From Torymus aiolomorphi (Eukaryota > Arthropoda > Insecta > Hymenoptera > Torymidae), in the NCBI GenBank assembly GCA_036365515.1, contig CM070875.1, positions 91,094,128 through 91,158,127 of the forward strand: DNA of 64,000 bases, in the 5' to 3' direction. How positions within the stretch are numbered: position 1 is the stretch's first letter; the number at the start of each line of letters is the position of its first letter. The translations under genes and the position numbers were made by a program. Below, piece by piece: positions 30,767 through 43,500 of this stretch. The notes beneath the pieces are model-generated. The model worked only from the letters and a program-made list of their open reading frames with translations. It did no database searches and had not been told where the DNA came from.

Positions 30767-33700
30767 TATGTTGCTGCAAATTGTATATACTGGGTATCGA
30801 GATTCGCTCATTAGGAATCTGAACTCAGATTTTGAAAATTCAAAATAGCGGAACGAAAATGTCTGCCGCATATTGAAATATTACTAAATTTTCCTGAAAA
30901 TTGTATATACGGGATTTCTGGATTCGATTATTACGAATCTGAACTTAGATTTTAAAAATTGAATATGGCGGCAAAATATTTAAATAATACTGGATTTTGC
31001 TAATAATTGTATTTAGGGGATTTCAAGATTACGAATCTCAACTCAGATTTTCAGAATTCAAAATGGCGGATCGAAAATGTCGGCCACATATTGAAATATT
31101 ACTGTATTTTGTTGAAAATTGTATATAAGGAGTTTTTGGAGTCGCTTATTACAAATCTGAACTCAGATTAAGAACATTCAAAATTGCGGATACAAAGATG
31201 GTGGTCAAATATTGAAATATTAGATTTTGCTGAAATTTGTATTACCTTAATACGGGATTTTTGGTTTTGCTGATGAGGAATCTGAACATATATTGTGATA
31301 ATTCAGACTGGTGGACGCAAGATCGTTAACAAAAATTGAAATTTTACTCAATTTTGCTGAAAATGGTATATAAGGAATATGTGGATTCGCAGATTACGAA
31401 TCTCAACTCAGCTTTTCAGAATTCAAAATGACTGATCGAAGGTGGAGGCGAAATATTCTGAAACTACTGGATTTTGCTGTAAATTGTATATAAGGTGTAT
31501 CTGAAATCGCTGATTACGAATCCCAAATCAGATTTTCAGAAATAAAAATAATTGATCGAATATGGAGGCAAAATATTCAAAAACTACTGGAATTTACTGA
31601 AAATTGTATATAAGGGGTATGTGGATTCGCTGATTATGAATCACAACTCAGATTTTCAGAATTCAAAATGTCTGATCGAAGATGGAGGTAAAATATACAA
31701 AAACTACTGGATTTGCTGAAAATTGTATATAAGGGATATCTGGATTCGCTGATTACGAATCTGAACTCAGATTTTGAAAATTCAAAATGGCGGATTCGAA
31801 AATGGTGGTCAAATATTGAAATATTATTGGATTTTGCTGAAAATTGTATATACGGAATTTTGCTTTCGCTGATTACGAATCTGAACATATATTGTGAACA
31901 TTCAGACTGCTGCACCCAAGATCGCTAACAAAAATTTTAATTTTACTTGATTTTGCTAAAAATTGTATAGAGTGGGTTTCCGGTTTCGCCAATTAGGAAT
32001 CGTAACTCAGATTTTGGAAATTGAAAATAGAGGACACAAGATGGATGCCAAAAATTGAATTATTACTGGATTTTGCTGAAAATTGTAACGAGTATCTGCA
32101 TTCACTGATTACGAATCGCAAATCAGATTTTCAGAATTCAAAATGGCTGACCGAAGATGGAGGGGAAATATTCAAAAACTATTGGAATTTGCTGAAAATT
32201 GTATATACGGGGTATGTGGATTCGCTTATTACGAATCACAACTCAGAATTTCAGAATTCAAAATGGCTGATCGAAGATGGAGGAAAATATTCAAAAACTG
32301 CTAGAATTTGCTGAAAATTGTATATAAGGGGTATGTGGATTGGCTGATTACGAATCACAACTCAGATTTTCAGAATTCAAAGTGGCTGATAGAAGATGGA
32401 GGCGAAATATTCAAATACCACTGGATTTGCTGAAAATTGTATAAAAGGGATTTCTGGATACGCTGATTACGAATCTGAACTCAGATTTTCAGAATTCAAA
32501 ATGGCGGATTCGAAGATGGCGGTCAACTATTGAAATATTATTGGATTTTGCTGAAATTTGTATTACCTTAATACGGGATTTTTGATTTCGCTGATTAGGA
32601 ATCTGAACATATATTGTGATAATTCAGACTGGTGGACGCAAGACCGCTAACAAAAATTGTAATTTTACTCGATTTTGCTGAAAATGGTATATAAGGAATA
32701 TGTGGATTCGCTGATTACGAATCCCAAATCAGATTTTCAGAAATAAAAATGGCTGATCGAAGATGGAGGCAAAATATTCAAAAACTGCTAGAATTTGCTG
32801 AAAATTGTATATAAGGGGTATGTGGATTGGCTGATTACGAATCACAACTCAGATTTTCAGAATTCAAAGTGGCTGATAGAAGATGGAGGCGAAATATTCA
32901 AATACCACTGGATTTGCTGACAATTGTATAAAAGGGATTTCTGGATACGCTGATTACGAATCTGTACTCAGATTTTCAGAATTCAAAATGGCGGATTCGT
33001 AGATGGCGGTCAAATATTGAAATATTATTGGATTTTGCTGAAATTTGTATTACCTTAATACGGGATTTTTGATTTCGCTGACTGGAATCTGCACATATAT
33101 TGTGATAATTCCGACTGGTTGACGCAAGACGGCTAACAAAAATTGATATTTTACTCGATTTTGCTGAAAATGGTATATAAGGAATATGTGGATTCGTAGA
33201 TTACGAATCTCAACTCAGATTTTCAGAATACAAAATGACTGATCGAAGATGGAGGCGAAATATTCTAATACTAGTGGATTTCGCTGTATATTGTATATAA
33301 GGGGTATCTGGATGCGCTGATTACGAATCCCAAATCAGATTTTCAGAAATCAAAATGACTGATCGAAGATGGAGGCGAAATATTCAAAAACTATTGGAAT
33401 TTGCTGTATATTGTATATAAGGGGTATCTGGATTCGCTGATTACGAATCCCAAATCAGATTTTCAGAAATAAAAGTGGCTGATCGAAGATGGAGGCGAAA
33501 TATTCAAAAACTACTGGAATTTGCTGGAAATTGTATATAAGGGGTATCTGCAATCGCTGATTACGAATCCCAAATCAGATTTTCAGAAATCAAAATGGCT
33601 GATCGAAGATGGAGGCGAAATATTCAAATACTACTGGATTTGCTGAAAATTGTATATAAGGGATTTCTGAATACGCTGATTACGAATATAAACTCAGATT

Positions 33701-35128
33701 TTCAGAATTTAAAATAGCGGATTCGAAGATGGCAGCCAAATATTGAAATATTACTGGATTTGGCTAAAAATTGTATATACGGAATTTTGGTTTCGCTGAT
33801 TACGAATCTGAACATATATTGTGAAAATTCAGACTGGTGGACCCAAGATCGCTAACAAAAATTTAAATTTTACTTGATTTTGCTAAAAATTGTATAGAGT
33901 GGGTTTCCGGTTTCGCCAATTAGTGATCGTAACTCAGATTTTGGAAATTGAAAATAGAGGACACAAGATAGATGCCAAAAATTGAATTATAACTGGATTT
34001 TGCTGAAAATTGTATATACGGGGTATGTGGATTCGCTTATTACGAATCACAACTCAGATTTTCAGAATTCAAAATGGCTGAACGAAGATGGAGGCGAAAT
34101 ATTCAAAAACTATTGGAATTTGCTGAAAATTGCATATACGGGGTATGTGGATTCGCTTATTACGAATCACAACTCAGATTTTCAGAATTCAAAATGGCTG
34201 ATCGAAGATGGAGGCAAAATATTCAAAAACTGCTAGAATTTGCTGAAAATTGTATATAAGGGGTATGTGGATTGGCCGATTACGAATCACAACTCAGATT
34301 TGCAGAATTCAAAGTGGCTGATAGAAGTTTGAGGCAAAATATTCAAATACTACTGGATTTGCTAAAAATTGTATAAAAGGGATTCCTGGATACGCTGATT
34401 ACGAATCTGAACTCAGATTTTCAGAATTGAAAATGGCGGATTTGTAGATGGCGGTCAAATATTGAAATATTATTGGATTTTGCTGAAATTTGTATTACCT
34501 TAATACGGGATTTTTGATTTCGCTGATTAGGAATCTGCACATATATTGTGATAATTCCGACTGGTTGACGCAAGACGGCTAACAAAAATTGATATTTTAC
34601 TCGATTTTGCTGAAAATGGTATATAAGGAATATGTGGATTCGCAGATTACGAATCTCAACTCAGATTTTCAGAATTCAAAATGACTGATCGAAGATGGAG
34701 GCGAAATATTCTAATACTAGTGGATTTTGCTGTATATTGTATATAAGGGGTATCTGGATGCGCTGATTACGAATCCCAAATCAGATTTTCAGAAATCAAA
34801 ATGACTGATCGAAGATGGAGGCGAAATATTCAAAAACTATTGGAATTTGCTGTATATTGTATATAAGGGGTATCTGGATTCGCTGATTACGAATCCCAAA
34901 TCAGATTTTCAGAAATAAAAGTGGCTGATCGAAGATGGAGGCGAAATATTCAAAAACTACTGGAATTTGCTGGAAATTGTATATAAGGGGTATCTGCAAT
35001 CGCTGATTACGAATCCCAAATCAGATTTTCAGAAATCAAAATGACTGATCAAAGATGGAGGCGAAATATTCAAAAACTATTGGAATTTGCTGAAAATTGT
35101 ATATACGGGGTATGTGGATTCGCTTATT
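30767..35128 (+). repeat. Satellite array, ~120-bp monomer (left segment)
   Basis: Head-to-tail copies in one orientation share ATTGTATATAAGGGGTATGT, GATTACGAATC, CAGATTTTCAGAATTCAAAA, TGATCGAAGATGGAGGCG and AAATATTCAAAAACTACTGG. Most monomers are 118-122 bp. A distinct subtype (TTGTATTACCTTAATACGGG, then AACATATATTGTGATAATTC) recurs every several monomers. The first ~700 bp at the left edge are the most diverged, as expected at an array border. The array is cut at 35128 by the R1-clade LINE. Confidence 0.95.
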
Positions 35129-35404
35129 TTTTTTTTTTTTTGTTTTTCCGAGGTACTAGGTGAATCTTCCGAGGCCCCCGTCCTTGCTTACAGCATGGAG
35201 GGGGGCCCACTAAGACCATCACGAAGCGCCGGGCTCCGCGGTGTGAGGGATTTCTACCCCCTAAACACCCAAAACCTTTCCCGCGGCGTTCACCGGAATC
35301 CGGTCCGGAACTGTTATACACATTACTTCGGACCGGTCGGCGTTTCTATGCCCTACGGCAATCTTATATATCTTGTCTGGTCTGTCTATTTTTCGTCTTC
35401 TGTA
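35129..35404 (-). other. 3' untranslated region and poly(A) tail of the R1-clade LINE
   Basis: About 260 bp after the ORF2 stop, then a T run on the plus strand from 35127 to 35141 that merges with the target duplication. Confidence 0.8.
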
Positions 35405-38392
35405 TCAGTTTTCAAGGCAACCGTCAGTCTTTTTGCCTTGTAGTACATGTGTCACGTAGCGTGCTATGTCGTCCCAGTTTTGTTTGCTTGACAGCATCAG
35501 TGTCACGACGTTCTCCGGTGTGATGTCACCTGTCTTCATCTGTAGTCTGTGTCTCGCGACTATCCAGCGGGGGCACACGAAAAATGTGTGCTCCGCGTCG
35601 TCTCTATTATGTCCGCAGTACCTGCAGGACGGGGTCGTTACCTTCCCCATCCGATGCAGATACTGGCGGAAGTATCCGTGTCCGGATAGGAACTGGGTCA
35701 GGTAAATATTCACCTCCCCAGCTCCTCTCTTATGCCAGAGTCGCACGTCCGTTATGAGGCGTCTCGTCCACTTGGCTTTGTCGCTGTCTTTCCATCGCGT
35801 TTGCCAGGATGTCAGCGTCGTCGTCCGTGCGTCTATGGAGGCCCCCGCTCTTCCCCTTTCTTCGCTGTACTCGTAGATCCTCTTCCGCTCGAGAGCGAGA
35901 AGGTCTACTGGGACAACCCCTGCGATCACTAGTACCGCCACCTCTGCGACGGTGCGGTACGCGCACGCGATTCGCAGCGCTTCCAGTCGTTGTACCGCCG
36001 CGATCTTTTTGCGGTACTTCTCTATTCGCGTCGCGTCCGCCCATATCTCGGCCCCATAAAGGAGCATCGAGTTGGTCACTGTCATAAGCAGTCGTCGTAC
36101 GCTCGGTCTCGGTCCCTTCGTATTTGCCATGAGGCGGGCGAGGGCGGCGGTCTTTAACGCCGCTCTCTCAGCGACGCCACGTCTGTGCGGCCAGAAGGTC
36201 ATCCTCGTATCCAGGGTCACCCCCAGGTATTTGGCGGACCGTCCAGGATGCACAACGGACGTCCCCACCGTCATGGGTATCGTCGTGTCTATCCGTTTCC
36301 TAGTTAGGTATAGTAACTCCGTCTTTTGCATGGCCAGCTGTAGTCCCCGACTTTGCATCCATTCGTCCACCCGTCTCATGGCTTGGGTCAGCCTCATCTG
36401 AGCCAGTTGTGTATCCTTGGTCGTGATGACGATGACTAGATCGTCTGCGTAGCCGACCAGATAGACCCCTGGCGGCATCGGAAGATCCAACACCTCATCG
36501 TAACCTACGTTCCAAATATCGGGGCCAAGGATCGAGCCCTGCGCTACTCCCGCCGTCATTTTTCTTTTCTTAACCCCAGTCTGCGTCCCGTACGTAATGT
36601 AACGGTCTCGTAGATAGTCCTTGAGGATTCGGAGAAGGTATGGGGGCAGCGGGAAAGCGTCGGAGAATGCCCGCACGATGTCCGTCCACCTCACCGAATT
36701 GAAATCGTTTCGTACATCGAGTGTTGCCATGAGCACTATTGGCCTGTTCTTGTGGGGTCTAGTCTGTGCTCTGTCAAAGGAGTCGATCACTTTTTGGATC
36801 GCTCCTATCGTCAACCGTCCTTGTCTGAACCCGTACTGTCTGTCGTTCAGGCCGCCAGCGTCCCGAACCGCCTGTTGGATTCGCGGTCTCAGGAGCATTT
36901 CGAAGAGCTTGCCAAGTGTATTCAGCAAGCTCAGCGGTCTGTAGGATGACGGCGAGTCCGGGTCCCCACCCTTTCCTTTGTCAATGAGGATCAGTCGCGC
37001 CGTCTTCCAATCTTTGCTGAACACGCCCTCCGCCAGGCATGTATTATATAGGTTCAGGAGTATCCCCGGGCGTCGTTTTGCAACAATCCCGAGGATTTCC
37101 ACTGGGATACCGTCCGGACCTGGTGCCTTCCCCGCCGGGAGCTGCGCAACAGCCAAGCTGAGCTCACCCCGGGTGAACTCATGCACCTCGTCGCCGCCAG
37201 TATCTTCGCCCCCCCACCCTTGTTCAAAGTGTGTAGGGAAGAGTCCGTCAATGATTCTGTCCATCGTTTCTTCGTCCCTGACTACCGGTGGATTGTTGCC
37301 TCCCAGGTTGCGGGTGACGATCTTGTAACCCGCTCCCCAAGGGTCTGAGTCCACCTCGTTAATCAGTTTGGTCCAACCGTCCTTTTTACTGTCATTGATA
37401 GCGCGCCTCAGTTCTTTGCGCGCTACCCGGTACTCCTCCGAGTGGGCCATCGCGTCCGCTCTGTCGCGGGCGCGCTGGGCCCTCCGTCGGAGCCGTAGGC
37501 ATTCGCGTCGGAGGCGCGCGATATCTTCGGTCCACCAGTACACCGGTTCTTTGTCACGTCTCGTCCGTTTTCTTGGCATAGAGGCGTCACAGAGCCGTCT
37601 CAAGAGCCCCGACGTTTCCTCTGTTAGCTTTTCAGCCTTTTCCCTACCACCGATGCCGCGAGGGATCGCCGTTGTCGGATCCGGTTCACTGTCCAGCTGT
37701 GCCGTCAGTTTGTCAACGTCTAGTTTTTTCATGTTCCATCCCGCGGGAGTTTGGGCGGTCCCTGTTCTGTCCTGTGCTTTGTCGGTCACTCCGAAGATGA
37801 TGTACTGGTGGTCGCTGGCCGTGTAGCCCTCGAACACTCGCCACCCCTCGACATTTCGGAGAAGTCCAGTCGTCACAAAGGTCACGTCTGGGATGGATGC
37901 GCCATAGCCGGGTCTCCTGTATGTCGTCGCCTGTCCCACGTTTGCTACTGTTAGGTCTAGCCTCGCGGCCAATTCCAACAGCAGCCGTCCACGTTTGTTC
38001 GTCGTCGTCATGCCCCACTCAATGGCTCTGGCGTTAACGTCCCCCGCGAAGATAACGGGGCCGGGGATGCCCCTAAGCGCGTCCTCGAGGGCAGCCACCT
38101 TTCGTTCGAACTCCGCGGCGCTACAGTTCGGAGTAAGATACACGCTGTCATACGTCACATCAGACACCCGAGCCCAGACGTAGTCCTCGCCCCTCCCTTG
38201 GCTTGTGATACGCGACCTGGCCTGCCCCCGGAACCACAGCGCCGCAGAACGGGAGGTATTAACGAACCAAGTCGGGCTGTCTCTGTCTCTGTACGGCTCG
38301 CTTATCATTATAACGTCCGCGTTCATCTCCTCGGCAAGCTGGGGCAGTAAGGCATGAGCCAGGCTACTGCCGTTCAAGTTGCCTTGGAGCAC
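35405..38392 (-). CDS. R1-clade LINE ORF2: endonuclease and reverse transcriptase, intact
   Basis: An uninterrupted 995-residue frame. Residues 1-205 are an APE-type endonuclease: it starts LQGNLNGS, has FAGDVNAR with Asp118, and SDHQ at 193-196. The reverse transcriptase has KAPGPDGIP at about 422, SYRPLSLLNTLGK at about 483, LDVRNDFNS at 558-566, AGVAQGSILGP at 614-624 and YADD at 648-651. A CCHC finger (CRYCGHNRDDAEHTFFVC) sits near 923-940. The usual Ala of the LDVxNAF motif is Asp here; both YADD aspartates are present. The protein nicks target DNA and primes reverse transcription there. It starts 13 bp after ORF1. Nothing visible rules out activity, apart from that substitution and the ORF1 stop. 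Confidence 0.93.
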   Translation of the reverse strand: MLQGNLNGSSLAHALLPQLAEEMNADVIMISEPYRDRDSPTWFVNTSRSAALWFRGQARSRITSQGRGEDYVWARVSDVTYDSVYLTPNCSAAEFERKVAALEDALRGIPGPVIFAGDVNARAIEWGMTTTNKRGRLLLELAARLDLTVANVGQATTYRRPGYGASIPDVTFVTTGLLRNVEGWRVFEGYTASDHQYIIFGVTDKAQDRTGTAQTPAGWNMKKLDVDKLTAQLDSEPDPTTAIPRGIGGREKAEKLTEETSGLLRRLCDASMPRKRTRRDKEPVYWWTEDIARLRRECLRLRRRAQRARDRADAMAHSEEYRVARKELRRAINDSKKDGWTKLINEVDSDPWGAGYKIVTRNLGGNNPPVVRDEETMDRIIDGLFPTHFEQGWGGEDTGGDEVHEFTRGELSLAVAQLPAGKAPGPDGIPVEILGIVAKRRPGILLNLYNTCLAEGVFSKDWKTARLILIDKGKGGDPDSPSSYRPLSLLNTLGKLFEMLLRPRIQQAVRDAGGLNDRQYGFRQGRLTIGAIQKVIDSFDRAQTRPHKNRPIVLMATLDVRNDFNSVRWTDIVRAFSDAFPLPPYLLRILKDYLRDRYITYGTQTGVKKRKMTAGVAQGSILGPDIWNVGYDEVLDLPMPPGVYLVGYADDLVIVITTKDTQLAQMRLTQAMRRVDEWMQSRGLQLAMQKTELLYLTRKRIDTTIPMTVGTSVVHPGRSAKYLGVTLDTRMTFWPHRRGVAERAALKTAALARLMANTKGPRPSVRRLLMTVTNSMLLYGAEIWADATRIEKYRKKIAAVQRLEALRIACAYRTVAEVAVLVIAGVVPVDLLALERKRIYEYSEERGRAGASIDARTTTLTSWQTRWKDSDKAKWTRRLITDVRLWHKRGAGEVNIYLTQFLSGHGYFRQYLHRMGKVTTPSCRYCGHNRDDAEHTFFVCPRWIVARHRLQMKTGDITPENVVTLMLSSKQNWDDIARYVTHVLQGKKTDGCLEN

Positions 38393-38405
38393 TGTCGTCG
38401 TCTTG

Positions 38406-39782
38406 TTAAGTGCGAACGGTCCTCTGTCTCGCTCTTGCCTCCATCAGCGCTGTTTTGAATGCGGTGCAGAGCGCCGTGCCCGGAACGTGCGCTGCCCCTC
38501 CGCCTTCCTGTGATGGGCACAAGAAACAGAGGGGAGCACCCGTGCAGGCCCCAGCCCTGTGTCCATTTTTTCCACACTTCCAACAGCAGTCGCGTCTGTC
38601 CGGTCCTTTACAGTTTGTACGGTAATGGCCGTAGCCGAGACACTTGTAGCATCTCGGCACCATCAGTCGGGTCCTCACTCGGCAGCTGACAAGCCCTATC
38701 TTTATACGTCCCATCTCGAGTAGCCGTGTCGCGTCTCGGTCTCCGAGCTCGCAGATAGCCATCTTCTGTCCTCGGCTGTTTGGCCCGAGGACCGAGACCC
38801 GTCTATCCGCGCCCGGGTTCAGTACTCCGTCTAGTGCGATTCGTACTTCGTCAGTATCTGTAAGGCAATCCAGGTCCAGTATCTCCAGGATCACTTTTCG
38901 GGTCATGTCCTTGATTGTCCCCTGTTCGCCTAGCATCTCCAGGAGACATCCACTCAGGTTTCCGTGAGTGCTTCCATCTCCTTTGGTGCATAATAGTGCG
39001 GCGCCGCCCTTCGTCTTTGTGACTCCTCTGATTTGGAGGTTGTTATCAGAGGTGTCAACCGTACGTAGCGTCTGCACCACGTCCGCGAAGGTCTTGCCGT
39101 CTTTGGGCACGATTAGCACTACGCCGCCCCGTTGTTTAGAGGCCTTGCAGTTTGGACGTAGTGGCGGTCTGGGGTCCTCCATTGCTTTTTTCTTCTTTTT
39201 CTTCTTTTTGTTCTCCATAGTTCTCCAGCCTTCTTGGGGATTTTCACCTGTGCCTACTTAGGTTTCAACCAGGTCCCCTCTGTCGTCTGCTACCTGGATT
39301 TGGGGGCGTTGGATGTTGCTGGCAGTCTTCTTCTTCTTGGTTTTTTGGGTCTCAGGCTGTGATTCTGGACTGTCCCCTGCACCTCTACGCCGTTTGGGAA
39401 GCCTGATTGTACGGGCCGTCCTCTTGGCTTCTTCGCGTGCGGTTTGGAGTACCGCCAGAAGAGCCCTGAGCGTCTTCAGCCCCTCTTTAACATCTTTGGA
39501 GATGTTCTTCTGCTTCTCCGTTGCTCTCTCCATTATTTTAATCTCAGCTAGCATGCTGCTTACGGTTTTGTCTACCTCGTGCTCCAAGTTGGAGGGCCCT
39601 GTGACGTCGTCAGGCGACGTGCCAGAGGTGCTAGCGTCGCTGATGACGCTATAAAAGCTTGACGTGCTGGCTGTTCTATGTCTGATCTCCTGACTGTTGC
39701 CTGGTGTCAGGTACTCGGTGTTGGGCGGGACACCCGATGCAGTTTGCGCTCTAACTGCGTTTTCTGTACTTTTGTCTTGCAT
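38406..39782 (-). pseudogene. R1-clade LINE ORF1 (gag-like), one in-frame TAA
   Basis: One frame runs from Met at 39782 to 38406 (458 codons) with a single TAA at 39258-39260, codon 175. The first part is Ser/Thr-rich with a helical, charged segment ending in a Lys/Arg-rich stretch. The second part has a long Lys run (near 39195) and ends with three Cys knuckles (CYKCLGYGHYRTNC, CCWKCGKNGHRAGAC, CFLCPSQ...HVPGTALC) that bind nucleic acid. The Met after the stop (39218) could still give a 270-residue protein with all three knuckles. A single substitution would explain the TAA. Confidence 0.85.
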
Positions 39783-40530
39783 TTTGTTTTTTATACTCTC
39801 CTGAAAATTAACTTCGTGTGGGTTGTGTTGTGTTGGTCAGAGTACCTTCTGCCTAGGATCAGGGGCATCCGCCGGCGTACTCCCGGGAAGTTCCGCCACC
39901 CCGGTAGGCCGCAGTGGCCTCGTCGGAGCCCCCCACACCCCGCAGCAGCGTCCAACCCGGGAACCACCCGGCACTGATACGGGAGAGGGATTATACACCG
40001 TTATGCAGGGCAGCCTCCCTGCTGGTTAATGCAGGGTTCGGGCCCCTCACTACCGGCGGCCCAGGAGCGCTCCGGCCACTATCCGATGGCGGCCGGACTG
40101 GTTTTATCCGGTGTACCCTCTGCAGGCCGGGGTTGCGGGACCGCAAGCCAGCACAGCGAAGCTCGTAGTCCGTCGTCCAAAGGTTCTGCTATGCAAGTGT
40201 CGTGCGTGTTCGTCTGTCAGTGTACTGCGTGTTAGAGGTGTTGTGTATTTCTTTCTTTGTGATGAGTGGCTGTAGCAGAGTCAGGTACCACTATTCTTGA
40301 CTCTTTTTCCCTTCTCGCTTAATGAAGCTCGGAGGTTCCCTTTTTAGGCCCCGCGCCCCACACGGGAAGGGTGTAACCCGTGACCCAGAGCCTCCGTCAG
40401 CCGTTTCTGTTGTAGCGTTGCTGTTGGAAGCATTGACGCGACAGAAGACGTTTCCAGCTGTCACGTACGTGGACGTGGAGGTTGAGGATTTACCTGTATC
40501 GGGTTACCCCTTTACAGACTATGACAGCCA
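39783..40530 (-). other. 5' untranslated region of the R1-clade LINE
   Basis: A GC-rich 748 bp between the target duplication and the ORF1 Met. It probably carries the internal promoter of the element. The plus-strand frame 40322-40816 starts here and runs on into the satellite, so it is a chimera and not a gene. Confidence 0.75.
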
Positions 40531-40541
40531 ATTCGCTTATT

Positions 40542-43500
40542 ACGAATCACAACACAGAATTTCAGAATTCAAAATGGCTGATCGAAGATGGTTGTCAAAT
40601 ATTCAAAAACTACTGGAATTTGCTTTAAATTGTATACAAGGGGTATGTGGATTGGCTGATTACGAATCACAACTCAGATTTTCAGAATTCAAAATGGCTG
40701 ATCGAAGATGGAGGCGAAATATTCAAATACTACTGGATTTGCTGAAAATTGTATATAAGAGATTTCTGAATACGCTGATTACGAATATGAACTCAGATTC
40801 TCAGAATTTAAAATAGCGGATTCGAAGATGGCGGCCAAATATTGAAATATTACTGGATTTGGCTAAAAATTGTATATACGGAATTTTGGTTTCGCTGATT
40901 ACGAATCTGAACATATATTGTGAAAATTCAGACTGGTGGACCCAAGATCGCTAACAAAAATTTAAATTTTACTTGATTTTGCTAAAAAATGTATAGAGTG
41001 GGTTTCCGGTTTCGCCAATTAGGAATCGTAAGTCAGATTTTGGAAATTGAAAATAGAGGACACAAGATGGATGCCAAAAATTGAATTGTTACTGGATTTT
41101 GCTGAAAATTGTATATAACGGGTATCTGGATTCGCTGATTACGAATCGCAAATTAGATTTTCAGTATTCAAAATGGCTGAACGAAGATGGAGGCGAAATA
41201 TTCAAAAATTATTGGAATTTGCTGTATATTGTATATAAGGGGTATGTGGATTCGCTGATTACGAATCCCAAATCAGATTTTCAGAAATAAAAATGGCTGA
41301 TCGAAGATGGAGGCGAAATATTCTAAAACTACTGGATTTTTTTGTAAATTGTATATAAGGGGTATCTGGGTTCGCTGACTACGAATCCCAAATCAGATTT
41401 TCAGAAATCAAAATGGCTGACCGAAGATGGAGGCGAAATATTCAAAAACTACTGGAATTTGCTGAAAATTGTATGTACGGGGTATGTGGATTTGCTTATT
41501 ACGAATCACAACTCGGAATTTCAGAATTCAAAATGGCTGATCGAAGATGGTGGCAAAATATTCAAATACTGCTGGAATTTGCTTTAAATTGTATATAAGG
41601 GGTATGAGGATTGGCTGATTACGAATCACAACTCAGATTTTCAGAATTCAAAATGGCTGGTCGAAGATGGCGGCGAAATATTCAAAAACTACTGGATTTG
41701 CTGAAAATTGTATATAAGGGATTTCTGGATACGCAGATTCCGAATATGAACTAAGATTTTCAGAATTCAAGATAGCGGATTCGAAAATGGCGGCCAAATA
41801 TTGAAATATTATTGGAATTTGCTGAAAATTGTATATACGGAATTTTGGTTTCGCTGATTACGAATCTGAACATATATTGTGAAAATTCAGACTGGTGGAC
41901 CCAAGATCGCTAACAAAAATTTAAATTTTACTTGATTTTGTTAAAAATTGTATAGAGTGGGTTTCCGGTTTCGCCAATTAGGAATCGTAACTCAGATTTT
42001 GGAAATTGAAAATAGAGGACACAAGATAGATGCCAAAAATTGAATTATAACTGGATTTTGCTGAAAATTGTATATACGGGGTATGTGGATTCGCTTATTA
42101 CGAATCACAACTCAGATTTTCAGAATTCAAAATGGCTGAACGAAGATGGAGGCGAAATATTCAAAAACTATTGGAATTTGCTGAAAATTGCATATACGGG
42201 GTATGTAGATTCGCTTATTACGAATCAGAACTCAGATTTTCAGAATTCAAAATGGCTGATCGAAGATGGAGGCAAAATATTCAAAAACTGCTAGAATTTG
42301 CTGAAAATTGTATATAAGGGGTATGTGGATTGGCCGATTACGAATCACAACTCAGATTTGCAGAATTCAAAGTGGCTGATAGAAGATGGAGGCAAAATAT
42401 TCAAATACTACTGGATTTGCTGAAAATTGTATAAAAGGGATTCCTGGATACGCTGATTACGAATCTGAACTCCGATTTTCAGAATTCAAAATGGTGGATT
42501 TGAAGATGGCGGTCAAATATTGAAACATTATTGGATTTTGCTGAAATTTGTATTACCTTAATACGGGATTTTTGATTTCGCTGATTAGGAATCTGAACAT
42601 ATATTGTGATAATTCAGACTGGTGGACGCAAGACCGCTAACAAAAATTGAAATTTCACTCGATTTGCTGAAAATGGTATATAAGGAATATGTGGATTCGC
42701 AGAATACGAATCTCAACTCAGATTTTCAGAATTCAAAATGACTGATCGAAAATGGAGGCGAAATATTCTAAAACTACTGGATTTTGCTGTAAATTGTATA
42801 TAAGGGGTATCTGGATTCGCTGATTACGAATCCCAAATCAGATTTTCAGAAATCAAAAAGGCTGATCGGAGATGGAGGCGAAATATTCAAAAACTGCTGG
42901 AATTTGCTGGGAATTGTATATAAGGGGTATGTGGATTCGCTTATTACGAATCACAACTCAGATTTTCAGAATTCAAAATGTCTGATCGAAGATGCAGGTA
43001 AAATATTTAAAAACTACTGGAATTTGCTGGAAATTGTATATACGGGGTATGTGGATTCGCTTATTACGAATCACAACTCAGATTTTCAGAATTCAAAATG
43101 GCTGATCGTAGATGGAGGCAAAATATTCAAAAACTGCTGGAATTTGCTGAAAATTGTATATAAGGGGTATCTGCAATGGCTGATTACGAATCCCAAATCA
43201 GATTTTCAGAAATCAAAATGACTGATCGAAGATGGAGGCGAAATATTCAAAAACTACTGGAATTTGCTGAATATTGTATATAAGGGGTATGTGGGCACGC
43301 TGATTACGAATCACAACTCAGATTTTCAGAATTCAAAATGTCTGATCGAAGATGGAGGTAAAATATTCAAAAACTGCTGGAATTTGCTGGAAATTGTATA
43401 TAAGGGGTATGTGGATTCGCTAATTAGGAATCAAAACTCAGATTTTCAGAATTCAAAATGGCTGATCGAAAATGGAGGCGAAATATTCAAATACTACTGG

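Larger units (their letters stand above)
35129..40530 (-). mobile_element. R1-clade non-LTR retrotransposon, full length (5,402 bp)
   Basis: The element lies inside the satellite. On the plus strand it begins with a T run (the poly(A) tail) and ends at 40530. The 11-bp ATTCGCTTATT occurs at 35118-35128 and again at 40531-40541, a clean target duplication of satellite sequence. ORF1 has three CCHC knuckles and ORF2 has endonuclease, reverse transcriptase and a terminal CCHC, the order of the R1 clade. With a ~750-bp 5' leader present, it is probably not 5'-truncated. Unlike R1 itself, it is in satellite DNA and not in 28S rDNA. Confidence 0.93.

Noticed and set aside
36072..39977. Plus-strand frames across the R1-clade LINE
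   Set aside because: They are antisense shadows of ORF1 and ORF2 in GC-rich coding DNA.
40322..40816. A 164-residue plus-strand frame
   Set aside because: It begins in the antisense of the LINE 5' leader and runs into satellite DNA, so it is a junction artefact.
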